Source: Clostridia bacterium (GTDB lineage: Bacteria; Bacillota; Clostridia; Lachnospirales; Lachnospiraceae). From it: a DNA stretch of 43,558 bases. The position numbers and the translations under genes are program-made. Below are positions 8,098 through 16,141 of this stretch, piece by piece (the stretch's first letter is position 1; every line of letters starts with the position of its first letter). The stretch lies in contig SAAH01000020.1 in the NCBI GenBank assembly GCA_009929525.1, forward strand, positions 1 through 43,558, given 5' to 3'. The notes beneath the pieces are model-generated. The model did not search any database. It had not been told where the DNA came from and saw only the letters and a program-made list of their open reading frames with translations.

Positions 8098-9150
8098 TTA
8101 TTCGCTTTCTTTTATATTCTTATCAAATAGGATCAGTTCATCAGCATCATAATCATAGTCCAGATTCTCTACTCTAAGTGTTTGTATCACTTCACAGTTT
8201 ATTTCTCCCTGATCCATTGTATATATGTAGGATTGGCCTCTCTGAGGGATTACAAGACGTCCCTTATTCATTACCACATCATAGATATACCTGGCATCTT
8301 CTCCCACCTGCTGGACGATCTCACCGTCTTTGTAATAATAGATATCACAGCTCTGGGCGGTACCCCCATCCTGTTCCACCGTGATGGGTTCCTGATACGA
8401 CCAGAGTTTTACTTTATTATAATCTGCCCCGTTTTGAGTTGTCCAGCCTTCATCCTGCACCGTCATATCATGTACATTCAGGCTTCCGTCTGCCTGAAAT
8501 TCCCAGCAGACATTCATCGTAGTACCGATCAAAAGGACAGGAAAATCGTCCGGACCCAGATCGACTATCTTATAATAAACATCTGCATTTTCCGGTTCAT
8601 CCAGAAATGCTTCATATGCCTTTTGAGCTTCATCCTCAGGTGTGTCACTTCCATTATTGTTGGTTTCTTCACTCTCCTCGATGATTTCCTGGACATACGT
8701 TTGCTGCTCTTCTATCATCTGCCGATTCTCTTTGTTCATCTTCTCAACTGGAGCTTGTTCCAAAACTTCCTGTGCTTCAACGTATCTCGTCTGTACCACA
8801 TATACATCCGACAGGCCGATGTATGCTTTAGCCTTCCTCGGCTGGATCTCAACCGCATCCTCATAAGCCAGTATAGCATCTTCATATTTCATTTCAGTCA
8901 AATACTTTTCTCCCAGTACCAGCTGCTGTTCATACTCTTTTTCATTTCCCAGATTAATAAAAATAAATACAGCAATAACCGCCAGTATACAGATGACCAG
9001 GAGCATTCCCAGCAAAAGATATGGCGATTTATATTTTTTCTTTCCCTGCACGTTGGCATGCTCCTGATCATTAATATTAAGGGGGCTTCCGCATCTCATG
9101 CAATATTTTGAACTGTTGTCATTTTCTGCTCCGCAATTTTTACAAAACAT
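8098..9150 (-). CDS. Zinc-ribbon, single-pass membrane protein with TPR ectodomain
   Basis: A 350-residue protein. Residues 1-22 form a zinc ribbon (C3, C6, C17, C20) of the kind found at the N terminus of many Clostridia membrane proteins, also present in the sigma factor of this locus. A transmembrane helix covers about 44-66. Residues about 73-140 form tetratricopeptide-like helices (GEKYLTEMKYEDAILAYEDAV). Residues 160-350 are a mixed, beta-rich domain outside the cell that I do not recognise. The TPR part may bind another protein at the cell surface. GGAGG stands 8 bases before ATG. It follows the lipase gene by about 40 bases, so it is part of the same operon and could be a secretion accessory or immunity protein. 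Confidence 0.75.
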   Translation of the reverse strand: MFCKNCGAENDNSSKYCMRCGSPLNINDQEHANVQGKKKYKSPYLLLGMLLVICILAVIAVFIFINLGNEKEYEQQLVLGEKYLTEMKYEDAILAYEDAVEIQPRKAKAYIGLSDVYVVQTRYVEAQEVLEQAPVEKMNKENRQMIEEQQTYVQEIIEESEETNNNGSDTPEDEAQKAYEAFLDEPENADVYYKIVDLGPDDFPVLLIGTTMNVCWEFQADGSLNVHDMTVQDEGWTTQNGADYNKVKLWSYQEPITVEQDGGTAQSCDIYYYKDGEIVQQVGEDARYIYDVVMNKGRLVIPQRGQSYIYTMDQGEINCEVIQTLRVENLDYDYDADELILFDKNIKESE

Positions 9151-9192
9151 ATGGTATCCTCCGGATAAATTGTTGCAACTTATGTCAATCTA

Positions 9193-10497
9193 TCAGCTAT
9201 GTGACAGGGAAAGCGGTTCATCTCCTCGCCTATAGTACACAATACTCTGGTTCAGTACATTTCTCAATCGGTTTGTCTCCGTTATCCGATTTTGCAGCAT
9301 CACTTCTGCTCTGCGCATCTCATAGTTTGAATATGCCAGAATCCGTACCGACAGGTCCAGATTCTTGCGGATATCGTGAATCTCCCTCAATTGTATCTGT
9401 AATGCATCTATACCTCTGCTCAATTCTCCCACCAGATTCCGGCACTGATCCAGATCTATAGCAAATTCTGCCATTCCCCTGCTGCTTTGTGCCTTGGTAA
9501 GACGGGAAAATTTCTCCAGATACCTTTCATTTTCATTGGAAAAATCTCTCCATAAAGCATCCAGCATCGAGATTTGCTCTTCTCTATCTTTGGGTCCATC
9601 GGTCAGGACCGACGCCACTACATTTCCTGTGAACCAAAACAGAAGGGTATTCTTATAGTCATTTCCTGTTGATGTGTTCTTCTCGATATAACCATTAATG
9701 AGGTTTTTCAAACCGACTATCATACCATCCTGCAAAACGATCGATGTAAAATTCCCCTGATCATCAAAATCATTATATAACAACAGATTAAGCGAATAAT
9801 GTCCATTTGGAAAGGTGCTTTCATCATTTTTAACGTAAATAATTTCTCCCGCGACAGGTGTCAAAAGGATATTCACGTAATCATTATAAGCTGCTATAGA
9901 CTTTATCTTTCCTCTGTTTCTTTCAATTTGATCATGATATTTGGTCAGGAAATCTTCTCCGAATCCTTGTCCGTCAAAAGACACACAGTGATCCACTTTG
10001 TCCTCGCATATCACAGTCACATATTGAGCAAGGTTTCCGCCCTTAGAGTGTCCTGTCACCGTGAGATTGCTGTAATCCCTGCATTTATTCTCTACAAATT
10101 CCGCTGCCTTTTGCTGCAGCTCTGTGTCCGATATATATCCGCCTTCAAAATTATCGTACCAGGTGGAATACTGTCCCTGCGTTCCCTCAAACGCAACTAA
10201 GGCTTCTCCCGTCTCCGGATCAACAAAACAGGTGGCATAAAATGTCCCCGTATTCTCTGAAGCTCCTACTGTGAGATTTTTAAGAGTATCGCTGGAATTA
10301 TTGATTTCCTCGATGAATCTGCGGGTTTCCTCCCGCCCCATTCCCATTCCGTTAAATGGATAGGACTCATCTTCTACATACTGTGCCAGTTTTTCAGTCA
10401 GTTCGCCGACAGTTGAACCCATCGGCTCATTACTAAGATCTGAATAATACATCAAATGTGACAATATCGCCAGCTCACGTTCGCCGATCCCAACCAT
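9193..10497 (-). CDS. Lipase-like protein (Mbeg1-like/DUF2974), candidate T7SS effector with reversed architecture
   Basis: Residues about 1-260 are an alpha/beta hydrolase of the DUF2974/class 3 lipase type: nucleophile elbow GHSKGGN with S151, SFDGQGFG strand, a likely acid D206 (NDYVN) and a likely His at 233 (NGHYSLN). Residues about 300-425 are long charged helices without catalytic features. There is no signal peptide. In S. aureus the T7SS toxin TslA has this same order, with an N-terminal phospholipase and a C-terminal helical LXG-like targeting domain that binds small helical partners. Here small WXG100-like proteins lie nearby. I infer a secreted lipase or phospholipase that may attack membranes of competitors. 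The fold is well supported; secretion and target are inference. Confidence 0.75.
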   Translation of the reverse strand: MVGIGERELAILSHLMYYSDLSNEPMGSTVGELTEKLAQYVEDESYPFNGMGMGREETRRFIEEINNSSDTLKNLTVGASENTGTFYATCFVDPETGEALVAFEGTQGQYSTWYDNFEGGYISDTELQQKAAEFVENKCRDYSNLTVTGHSKGGNLAQYVTVICEDKVDHCVSFDGQGFGEDFLTKYHDQIERNRGKIKSIAAYNDYVNILLTPVAGEIIYVKNDESTFPNGHYSLNLLLYNDFDDQGNFTSIVLQDGMIVGLKNLINGYIEKNTSTGNDYKNTLLFWFTGNVVASVLTDGPKDREEQISMLDALWRDFSNENERYLEKFSRLTKAQSSRGMAEFAIDLDQCRNLVGELSRGIDALQIQLREIHDIRKNLDLSVRILAYSNYEMRRAEVMLQNRITETNRLRNVLNQSIVYYRRGDEPLSLSHS

Positions 10498-10540
10498 TTT
10501 TCATCCCCCATTCCAGCTTTCCTATTAAGAACTCCTCTTA

Positions 10541-11209
10541 TCATACAGAAAATGTCTTTCGAAACTCACATTTCCAATTTTCTTTGTCTTTCTTTTGATA
10601 TTCTTTCAATCTATCTTCATATCTCATAAAGTCAATCGTATCATACAACTCCTGCACCACCTCATAAGCCTTTAATGTCATCTTTAATCCCTGCCTATAC
10701 AACTGTGTTCCCAACTGCTCACATTTTCTTTCAAATTCCCGCTGTGATCCGTCCACTATTTCCTTATTGATCCCATTTAAAGGTGCCGGTGTAAAGACAA
10801 ATGTATTCGACCATATCTTTCCCTGCAGTTTTACTGCCTCATCCAAGGAGCTTTCTTTTGTCAAATGATCATCAAAAAACGGGTTCTCTATCGAATGGAC
10901 AAACACTTTCACTTCTCCAAATACTCCTCCGGCTGCCTTCTGCACTCTTTGTTCATATTCGTCCAGTACAAGCTGTGCAAAATAATTATCCCGATAAGTA
11001 TACTTACTTTCTTTCCCGCTTCTTCTTATCACACTATATTCCTTTTGTGGATTCATGATATCCGAATAGAACCGAAGGATATCCTCCCCTTCCGAATAGT
11101 TCCTGACTTCAAGAAACAGAGGATAAAATTTCTCATCATATTTCCGTTCCAGAACCTGTATCAATTCGTCTTTCAGTTTTTCCGTATCAATTAATATTCG
11201 TTCCTGCAT
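10541..11209 (-). CDS. Hypothetical protein between lipase and WXG100 genes
   Basis: A 222-residue soluble protein, mixed alpha/beta, with no signal peptide or membrane segment and no family that I recognise. Charged helices dominate both ends and the central part has alternating hydrophobic strands (GEVKVFVHSI, NTFVFTPAPLNG). GAGGGG precedes the ATG. It lies 43 bases upstream of the lipase gene and 35 bases downstream of a WXG100-like gene, so it could be a chaperone, adaptor or cytoplasmic immunity factor for the lipase. This is based on position alone. Confidence 0.65.
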   Translation of the reverse strand: MQERILIDTEKLKDELIQVLERKYDEKFYPLFLEVRNYSEGEDILRFYSDIMNPQKEYSVIRRSGKESKYTYRDNYFAQLVLDEYEQRVQKAAGGVFGEVKVFVHSIENPFFDDHLTKESSLDEAVKLQGKIWSNTFVFTPAPLNGINKEIVDGSQREFERKCEQLGTQLYRQGLKMTLKAYEVVQELYDTIDFMRYEDRLKEYQKKDKENWKCEFRKTFSV

Positions 11210-11244
11210 GTTACACCCCTCTACAGTCTATGAAAAACTCTATT

Positions 11245-11538
11245 TTATTTCCACAGGATACCCGCGAATTCATGTTCCAATTTTTGCAGATATCCTACCT
11301 TCGCTTCCAGACTGGCCGCTGCGGCCTTGACCTCATTTTCTGTTTCTCTGAGTTTTTGTATCTCCCGTTCCATCAGTTGGGAAAATTTACTGCCATTTGA
11401 TCCCTTCCAACATGATGAAATCTGTGCCTGTATCGGTTCAAACTGGTTCTGACGGATGCAGCTAAGTTCCGCCTGCAGATTTTTCAGCCGTCTGATCTGA
11501 TTTCCTGCTGCAGTAAAATCAACATATATTTCTCCCAT
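11245..11538 (-). CDS. WXG100-like small helical protein (WKG motif)
   Basis: A 97-residue, almost wholly helical protein with the central turn CWKGSNGSKF, the position where WXG100/ESAT-6 proteins carry W-x-G between two helices. The C terminus lacks a clear YxxxD/E secretion signal, unlike several paralogues here. It stands between the kinase gene and the unknown protein next to the lipase, with AGGAG before the ATG. By analogy with LXG-associated helical proteins it may pair with the helical domain of the lipase rather than with another WXG100 protein. Confidence 0.75.
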   Translation of the reverse strand: MGEIYVDFTAAGNQIRRLKNLQAELSCIRQNQFEPIQAQISSCWKGSNGSKFSQLMEREIQKLRETENEVKAAAASLEAKVGYLQKLEHEFAGILWK

Positions 11539-11568
11539 ACCGGTCTCCTTCTGTACAAATCCCTCTTC

Positions 11569-13521
11569 TCAGGATGTCAGCCATCCCTTATCTTTTAATT
11601 CCTGTATTCTGCTCTCCAGCTGCTGCATCGTATCATCACTTTTCCCGCTGTTTCTCACAGAAGCATAATATTCTTCCGCCTTTTTATAGTACGCTTCACA
11701 CGTTCTGTAATCACGGTCATTTTCCTCTGTCTTAGTCTGGATCGTCAGTTCCAGCAATGCAAGCCGCATGTATACTCTGTAATCATCCGGATAAGCTTCC
11801 GCCAGGTCCAACATTACTGTCTCAGCTGCCATATGATCACCCTGCATCTGATACAAAAGAGCCAGATTCATATGATCATTGAATCCGCTGTCATTTTGCC
11901 GGGTCAATTCTTGATAACACTGTATCGCAAGTTCCATATACCCCGCACTTTTGCTGCTCTCTTCTTCAGTTTCGCCGCTGATCCCATTTTCCGAAAGATA
12001 CCGGAGGCAGGCCGCTCCCAGAGCTCTTTTCACTTCCTGGATATATTCGTTTTCCACCAACTGCATCCCCTGATCCAGCACACGGATCTCATTTTCTGTC
12101 TGACCCAGTGCCCGGTAAGCCCGACCGCAAAGGATAAATGCTCTCGACTGCACATAAGAATCCGAGGTTCGATCCCATGTTTTTTCAAAATATTCCACTG
12201 CCTCTTCTGGATTATTTTCTCCCAAAGCTATTTCTGCTTTTACAAGATCGATCCCATCCTCCTCAAGCCCCAAAGCAATGGCTTCCTGCAGGATCGTCCC
12301 GGCATCCTGTGTCATCTTCATCCGTGCCAGTGAAATTGCATAATCCCTGTAATAGTCTGGATTGTTATCATCTGTTTTTATAACCTCCTGATAATATGGA
12401 TTGGCATTTTCATAGTCATCCCGTTCGAAATAACTGTTGGCTATCATATATAAAATATCAGCTTTTTCCTTCTTTTCCCGCTTCAATACTGCCGTATATC
12501 TTTTGTTATTCAGCAATTCCACTGCATCTGATATGATCTTTTCGTAGTCTTTTGAGTTGGCTTCTCTGGCCAGCGTCTGGTACTCCGTCTGAAAACTTTC
12601 TCTGTTCTTTTCCCTTACAACACAGATTCCAACTATCACACCTGCAGTTAAAAAAAGCAGCCCGGCGGTATAAGTAACTGCCCGGATCCTCCTCCAATGC
12701 CGCAGTTCCAGATCCCGGTCCTTCATGTGCAGTATATCCCCCAGCATATCATCTGCGGTATGATACCTCTCCATGGGATTTGTTCTCATTGCTTTTTCTA
12801 TGATCTCGAGCAGCTGATCCGAATAAGGCAGCTCATAGCTAGTGATCGACTGTCCTGCCACCTGTGGATCTGCCGGGCTTATCCCCATCATCAGATGGAA
12901 AAATGCTGCCCCAAGGCTATAGATATCTGTCCTCCCGTCCAAGCGGACCTGCATATAATTGCCGCCGCTGGAATATAGTTTATTTCGATATATCTGCTCT
13001 GGAGAAGCATAACTTGCACTGTATCCCGAGACATTTTGTGCTCCATCTCCTCCAAGGGAAATATTAAAATCGATCAGGCAGATATCACCCTCCCCGGTTA
13101 CCATGATGTTCGCAGGCTTAATATCACTGTGTATGATCGGCGGGGTCTGTGTATGAAGATAATCCAGGACCTCACACAGCTGCCGCAGCCACAAAATGAT
13201 CGTCTTCTCATCCACTCGGATACCATTTTGTATATATTTCATAAGATCATTTCCCTCGATGTAATCGATCACCGTATAGACCTCACTGCCAAGCTGGATA
13301 AAATCATACACCTGAGGAAGATAACGGTGATGCAGCTTCTTAAGGATATCCGCCTCACCACGCTCATTGATCCTTCCCACAAAATTATCTTTTATCTTCT
13401 TGATCACTACCTTTTTTTGAAGGCGAAGATGGCAGGCCAGATATATGATACCTGCCCCGCCCTCTCCGATTTCTTCTATAACTTCATAGGTATCCTTCAG
13501 CAATGTGCCCCTGCGCAGCAT
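11569..13521 (-). CDS. Transmembrane Ser/Thr protein kinase with TPR ectodomain, possible EssB counterpart
   Basis: Residues about 10-265 form a Hanks-type kinase: glycine loop GEGGAG (19-24), K41, αC Glu probably E56, catalytic loop HSDIKPAN (131-138, Arg of HRD replaced by Ser), DFN instead of DFG at 151-153, and ASPE at 172-175. The Lys, the catalytic Asp and the metal-binding Asn and Asp are all present, so activity is plausible. A membrane helix covers about 283-302. The remaining 340 residues are tetratricopeptide-like repeats outside the cell. EssB/YukC, a core T7SSb part missing here, is a pseudokinase with one membrane helix and a helical outer domain, so this gene may fill that place while keeping catalysis. 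It lies between WXG100 genes in the same operon. Confidence 0.85.
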   Translation of the reverse strand: MLRRGTLLKDTYEVIEEIGEGGAGIIYLACHLRLQKKVVIKKIKDNFVGRINERGEADILKKLHHRYLPQVYDFIQLGSEVYTVIDYIEGNDLMKYIQNGIRVDEKTIILWLRQLCEVLDYLHTQTPPIIHSDIKPANIMVTGEGDICLIDFNISLGGDGAQNVSGYSASYASPEQIYRNKLYSSGGNYMQVRLDGRTDIYSLGAAFFHLMMGISPADPQVAGQSITSYELPYSDQLLEIIEKAMRTNPMERYHTADDMLGDILHMKDRDLELRHWRRIRAVTYTAGLLFLTAGVIVGICVVREKNRESFQTEYQTLAREANSKDYEKIISDAVELLNNKRYTAVLKREKKEKADILYMIANSYFERDDYENANPYYQEVIKTDDNNPDYYRDYAISLARMKMTQDAGTILQEAIALGLEEDGIDLVKAEIALGENNPEEAVEYFEKTWDRTSDSYVQSRAFILCGRAYRALGQTENEIRVLDQGMQLVENEYIQEVKRALGAACLRYLSENGISGETEEESSKSAGYMELAIQCYQELTRQNDSGFNDHMNLALLYQMQGDHMAAETVMLDLAEAYPDDYRVYMRLALLELTIQTKTEENDRDYRTCEAYYKKAEEYYASVRNSGKSDDTMQQLESRIQELKDKGWLTS

Positions 13522-13561
13522 ATTTTTACCTCTTTTTCCTTAATCTGCTTTCAAGATAAAT

Positions 13562-13879
13562 CTACTCTATCACATCCGTTGCCAGGGCATCTGTCAGACT
13601 TTCATTGCTCGACTCTGCCTGTTCATACTTGTCAGCCATGGCTTTGAGATCTTCCACATGTTCTCTCACCATACCGTTCAACTGTTCAAAATCATTTTGC
13701 AGCAATGCAAATTTGCTGGCAAACTGCGCTGCTTTATCACCGGTCCATACTTCATTTGACTGAAAGGAATTTACCTTTGCAGTAACTTCATTTATAATAT
13801 TGCTGATATTGGTTCCATGCGTCTGGAATTCATCGGCTGTTGTTCTTAAAACCTGTGAATTAACTTTTAAAGCTGCCAT
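13562..13879 (-). CDS. WXG100 protein (WTG), YxxxE tail
   Basis: A 105-residue ESAT-6-like protein with two helices joined at EVWTGDKAAQF and a C-terminal YEQAE matching the YxxxD/E export signal. It ends in DVIE, like the paralogue at 14673-14990, which ends DVID. It starts 17 bases after the next WXG100 gene, so the two probably form a heterodimer exported by EssC. AAGGAG precedes the ATG. Confidence 0.85.
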   Translation of the reverse strand: MAALKVNSQVLRTTADEFQTHGTNISNIINEVTAKVNSFQSNEVWTGDKAAQFASKFALLQNDFEQLNGMVREHVEDLKAMADKYEQAESSNESLTDALATDVIE

Positions 13880-13896
13880 ATCGATTCTCCTTTTCT

Positions 13897-14202
13897 TTAA
13901 TAATTTCTGGTCTGGGCAAGGTCGCTGTTTGCTATCTCTGCATCATTATAGTTCTTCAGTATCTGAGACAACGCCTCTGTATATGTTCCCAGCAGATTAT
14001 AGAATTCTACCATCTGTTCTTTGTCCGCTCCATATGCTCCTATAAACTTTTCTTTTGCTTCACCTTCCCACATTCCATTCAGTTCATTACATTTGTCTGT
14101 GAGAGCGTTGATCTCCTGACGTAATCTTTCTCTGTAATCCTCCAGTTCATTTATGTATGATGAAAACTGTCCTGCATCCACACTAAAATTTGCTGCTGCC
14201 AT
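13897..14202 (-). CDS. WXG100 protein (WEG), YxxxE tail
   Basis: A 101-residue ESAT-6-like protein with the turn ELNGMWEGEAKEKF and YNDAE near the C terminus. Its ELNG-W-x-G-x-AK core resembles the protein at 15090-15389 (ELNGTWQGAAKQ), suggesting that the two came from a duplication. It is directly followed by another WXG100 gene. A strong AGGAGG ribosome site and a 147-base spacer upstream suggest high, possibly separate, expression. Confidence 0.85.
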   Translation of the reverse strand: MAAANFSVDAGQFSSYINELEDYRERLRQEINALTDKCNELNGMWEGEAKEKFIGAYGADKEQMVEFYNLLGTYTEALSQILKNYNDAEIANSDLAQTRNY

Positions 14203-14349
14203 TGCATTTCCTCCTTTTTCTTTCCGTCTTTGATCAGGATTTCCTGAATCATTGTATTTGCTATCTGATGATGATACTATAACATTCTTCGCTCTGCTCC
14301 GGCTCTTTTCCCGATGAACAACAAGGTTAGACGGATAAACTGCATTTTA
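14203..14349 (-). other. Spacer between the two WXG100 cassettes
   Basis: No gene is visible. It contains a short perfect inverted repeat, TCAGGA-TT-TCCTGA (14235-14248), in the likely leader of the downstream WXG100 pair, and a TATAGT-like -10 element without a convincing -35. The hairpin could stabilise the WXG100 transcript; a promoter is only a guess. Confidence 0.3.
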
Positions 14350-14661
14350 TCACTGCCGGTTTTGTGCTGTTTCTATATTCTCAAGTTCTGCCCGGTAGAC
14401 TGTGTCTGCCATCGTTTTAATTCCCTCTGCCAGTTCGGCAAGCCGGTCAGCCTCTTTTCTCACCTCATCCAGAAGCAGACCACCCTTTATCCCATATCTG
14501 CCCGCCGCATCCGACTGCCAGCTTTTTGAAATATCCTGAAATGATACTTCCAGTTGATCATCTGCGATACGTCTTACACTGGCTGCCACCTCGTTCAGCT
14601 TGTCGGCCTGCACTTTCGCACCATTATAATCCATATCGATCTCTGCTCTCGTCTTACTCAT
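14350..14661 (-). CDS. WXG100-like small helical protein (WQSD variant)
   Basis: A 103-residue helical protein whose central turn reads KSWQSDAAGRYG: the tryptophan is kept but the glycine is replaced, so it is a divergent WXG100 member. No clear YxxxD/E tail is visible. I prefer ATG at 14661, which has GAGGTG 7 bases upstream, over TTG at 14676, which overlaps the preceding gene. It directly follows the WXG100 gene at 14673-14990 and completes a three-gene cassette. Confidence 0.75.
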   Translation of the reverse strand: MSKTRAEIDMDYNGAKVQADKLNEVAASVRRIADDQLEVSFQDISKSWQSDAAGRYGIKGGLLLDEVRKEADRLAELAEGIKTMADTVYRAELENIETAQNRQ

Positions 14662-14672
14662 CTCACACCTCG

Positions 14673-14990
14673 TCAATCGATCACATCCATCGGAAGGCTC
14701 TCGATCACCTGATCGGATTTTGCCTCCGCCTCTTCATAGATTCCTGCCATCTGCATCAGTCTTTTGGGATAACCTTTCAGCAGTTCCACGGCTTCCGAGA
14801 TATGCTTTTCTCCCTGTCTGTACTCTGTCCGATAGGAATCCGCTGCCTCTCCCGTCCAGTAAGCGCTGCTCCCCCCAATGATCTCTGTAAATTTATCAAA
14901 TTCCGCCTGGATCTCACCGATAAGTATATCTGCCCGATGCGACTTATCGATCAATTCACTGCTGCTGACTTTTAACTGAATCCCTGCCAT
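14673..14990 (-). CDS. WXG100 protein (WTG), YxxxE tail
   Basis: A 105-residue ESAT-6-like protein with AYWTGEAADSY at the turn and YEEAE near the C terminus, ending DVID. It resembles the protein at 13562-13879 in turn, tail and ending. AAGGAA precedes the ATG. About 100 bases separate it from the WXG100 gene upstream; that spacer has a small palindrome (GTCGATTTATCGAC) but no gene. Confidence 0.85.
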   Translation of the reverse strand: MAGIQLKVSSSELIDKSHRADILIGEIQAEFDKFTEIIGGSSAYWTGEAADSYRTEYRQGEKHISEAVELLKGYPKRLMQMAGIYEEAEAKSDQVIESLPMDVID

Positions 14991-15089
14991 GCCATCATTT
15001 CCTTTCTCTTGTTTTTCAAAAAAACCTGCTTACCGGATCCTCCTGCGACGGGTCGATTTATCGACATGTTCGTCTCATCCGCTGCGTGA

Positions 15090-15389
15090 TCAGATCTGTA
15101 CCGCATCCACCGCCTGTGCAACTGCATCCTCGCAGGCATCATACCTCCGGATGGCAAAATTAAGGATATCAATAACTTCCTGAATGGCCCTCATCTGAGA
15201 CTTCATCAATTCTATACTGTCTGCAACAGAAGCTGTCCATTCCTGCTTCGCCGCACCCTGCCAGGTTCCATTCAATTCCTCGTAAACCGCCGTCAGATCA
15301 TTTAGTTTTGCTGTAAGATTCTGATAAATCCCCTGCATCGCATTCATATCCCGGTTCATGATCGCTGCATTTACCTGTATTTCTCTCAT
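15090..15389 (-). CDS. WXG100 protein (WQG), YxxxE tail
   Basis: A 99-residue ESAT-6-like protein with ELNGTWQGAAKQEW at the turn and YDACE near the C terminus. ATG at 15389 is preferred because a GGGGGGA stretch lies about 10 bases upstream; a longer frame from 15440 would overlap the preceding gene. It begins 5 bases after the stop of the helical protein gene, so translation is likely coupled. Confidence 0.85.
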   Translation of the reverse strand: MREIQVNAAIMNRDMNAMQGIYQNLTAKLNDLTAVYEELNGTWQGAAKQEWTASVADSIELMKSQMRAIQEVIDILNFAIRRYDACEDAVAQAVDAVQI

Positions 15390-15393
15390 CCTA

Positions 15394-15774
15394 TCATTCC
15401 CCCCACAAATCTTCTCTCGTACCTGCGAAATAATCATCAACGTCTATCTGCTGGGTCACACCCGCTGAAAATGATTCCTGTTCGCTCCACGTACTGACTT
15501 TTCCGTCTTCGATATAATTCAGGATATGATTTTCATTTTCCTCATAATACCCGCAGACTCTTTCCAGCACTGCTGCCATACTTTTTAATTTCTGCCTTTG
15601 TTCCTGGAGGTTGGTGATCTCCGACTTCAGCATCTGATCTATCTTTTCTTCCTGAAACACCGGAAGGAGATTCTTTCTCACCTCTTCCAATGCCTCCATC
15701 TGCTGTGTCATCGAAAGAAGGGCCTGATCCAATTGCTCCTGCTCTATGCGAAGCTGTTCTGCATTTACCTTCAT
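15394..15774 (-). CDS. Small helical coiled-coil protein of the T7SS locus
   Basis: A 126-residue protein, strongly helical and rich in Glu and Gln up to about residue 90 (EQLRIEQEQLDQALLSMTQQ), followed by an acidic tail ending in DDYFAGTREDLWGE. There is no W-x-G turn, so it is not a standard WXG100 protein, but size, helicity and position resemble the small partner or chaperone proteins of LXG effectors. ATG at 15774 follows a clear GGAGGAGG site; a longer frame begins in a run of Glu codons that is the ribosome site itself. Function unknown. Confidence 0.7.
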   Translation of the reverse strand: MKVNAEQLRIEQEQLDQALLSMTQQMEALEEVRKNLLPVFQEEKIDQMLKSEITNLQEQRQKLKSMAAVLERVCGYYEENENHILNYIEDGKVSTWSEQESFSAGVTQQIDVDDYFAGTREDLWGE

Positions 15775-15879
15775 TTCTTCCTCCTCCTCCTCTTTTTCCA
15801 TCATACCTTATAATGAACATCCATGGATGTTTTCCTGACCAACGGCAGATTTGGGCCGACAGATAACGGGGTGTACCAT

Positions 15880-16128
15880 TTACACCAGCATCAGTCTTTT
15901 TCCCGTATAGACTCCGCACTCCTGCAATGACTTATCCTTCGGCAATATGTGACGGGTTTGAAGGTCACACAACACAAAAGCTTTCATATCACCAAAAAAT
16001 CCACACTGTTCCTTCTGACATATCATGCTGCACAACTCTTCCTGTACCATGGATACCTGTGCAGTCTCATCCACGTTGAAATCATAGGTACGATTTACTG
16101 ATGGTACAAATATATCAACTAATACCAT
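15880..16128 (-). CDS. YukD/EsaB-like ubiquitin-fold protein
   Basis: An 82-residue protein with a ubiquitin-like pattern: an N-terminal beta hairpin (MVLVDIFVPSVNRTYDFNVDE), one helix and a C-terminal part with LQECGVYTGKRLMLV, as in YukD/EsaB, a conserved cytoplasmic part of T7SSb systems. The usual length is about 80 residues. ATG at 16128 has GGAGGGAG 7 bases upstream; the longer frame from 16212 overlaps the preceding gene and adds an unrelated N terminus. EsaB is thought to act as a regulator or stabiliser of secretion. Confidence 0.8.
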   Translation of the reverse strand: MVLVDIFVPSVNRTYDFNVDETAQVSMVQEELCSMICQKEQCGFFGDMKAFVLCDLQTRHILPKDKSLQECGVYTGKRLMLV

Positions 16129-16141
16129 ATTTCTCCCTCCT

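Noticed and set aside
8182-9111. 309-residue plus-strand open frame rich in Ile, Phe and His
   Set aside because: It lies wholly opposite the zinc-ribbon TPR gene, has no ribosome site and looks like an antisense shadow.
10541-11209. Assigning EssA, EssB or EsaA names to unknown T7SS-locus genes
   Set aside because: None has the required membrane topology and sequence features; only the kinase shares EssB-like layout.
15542-15919. 125-residue minus-strand frame overlapping the helical protein gene
   Set aside because: It overlaps two genes with good ribosome sites in another frame and resembles no family; a shadow.
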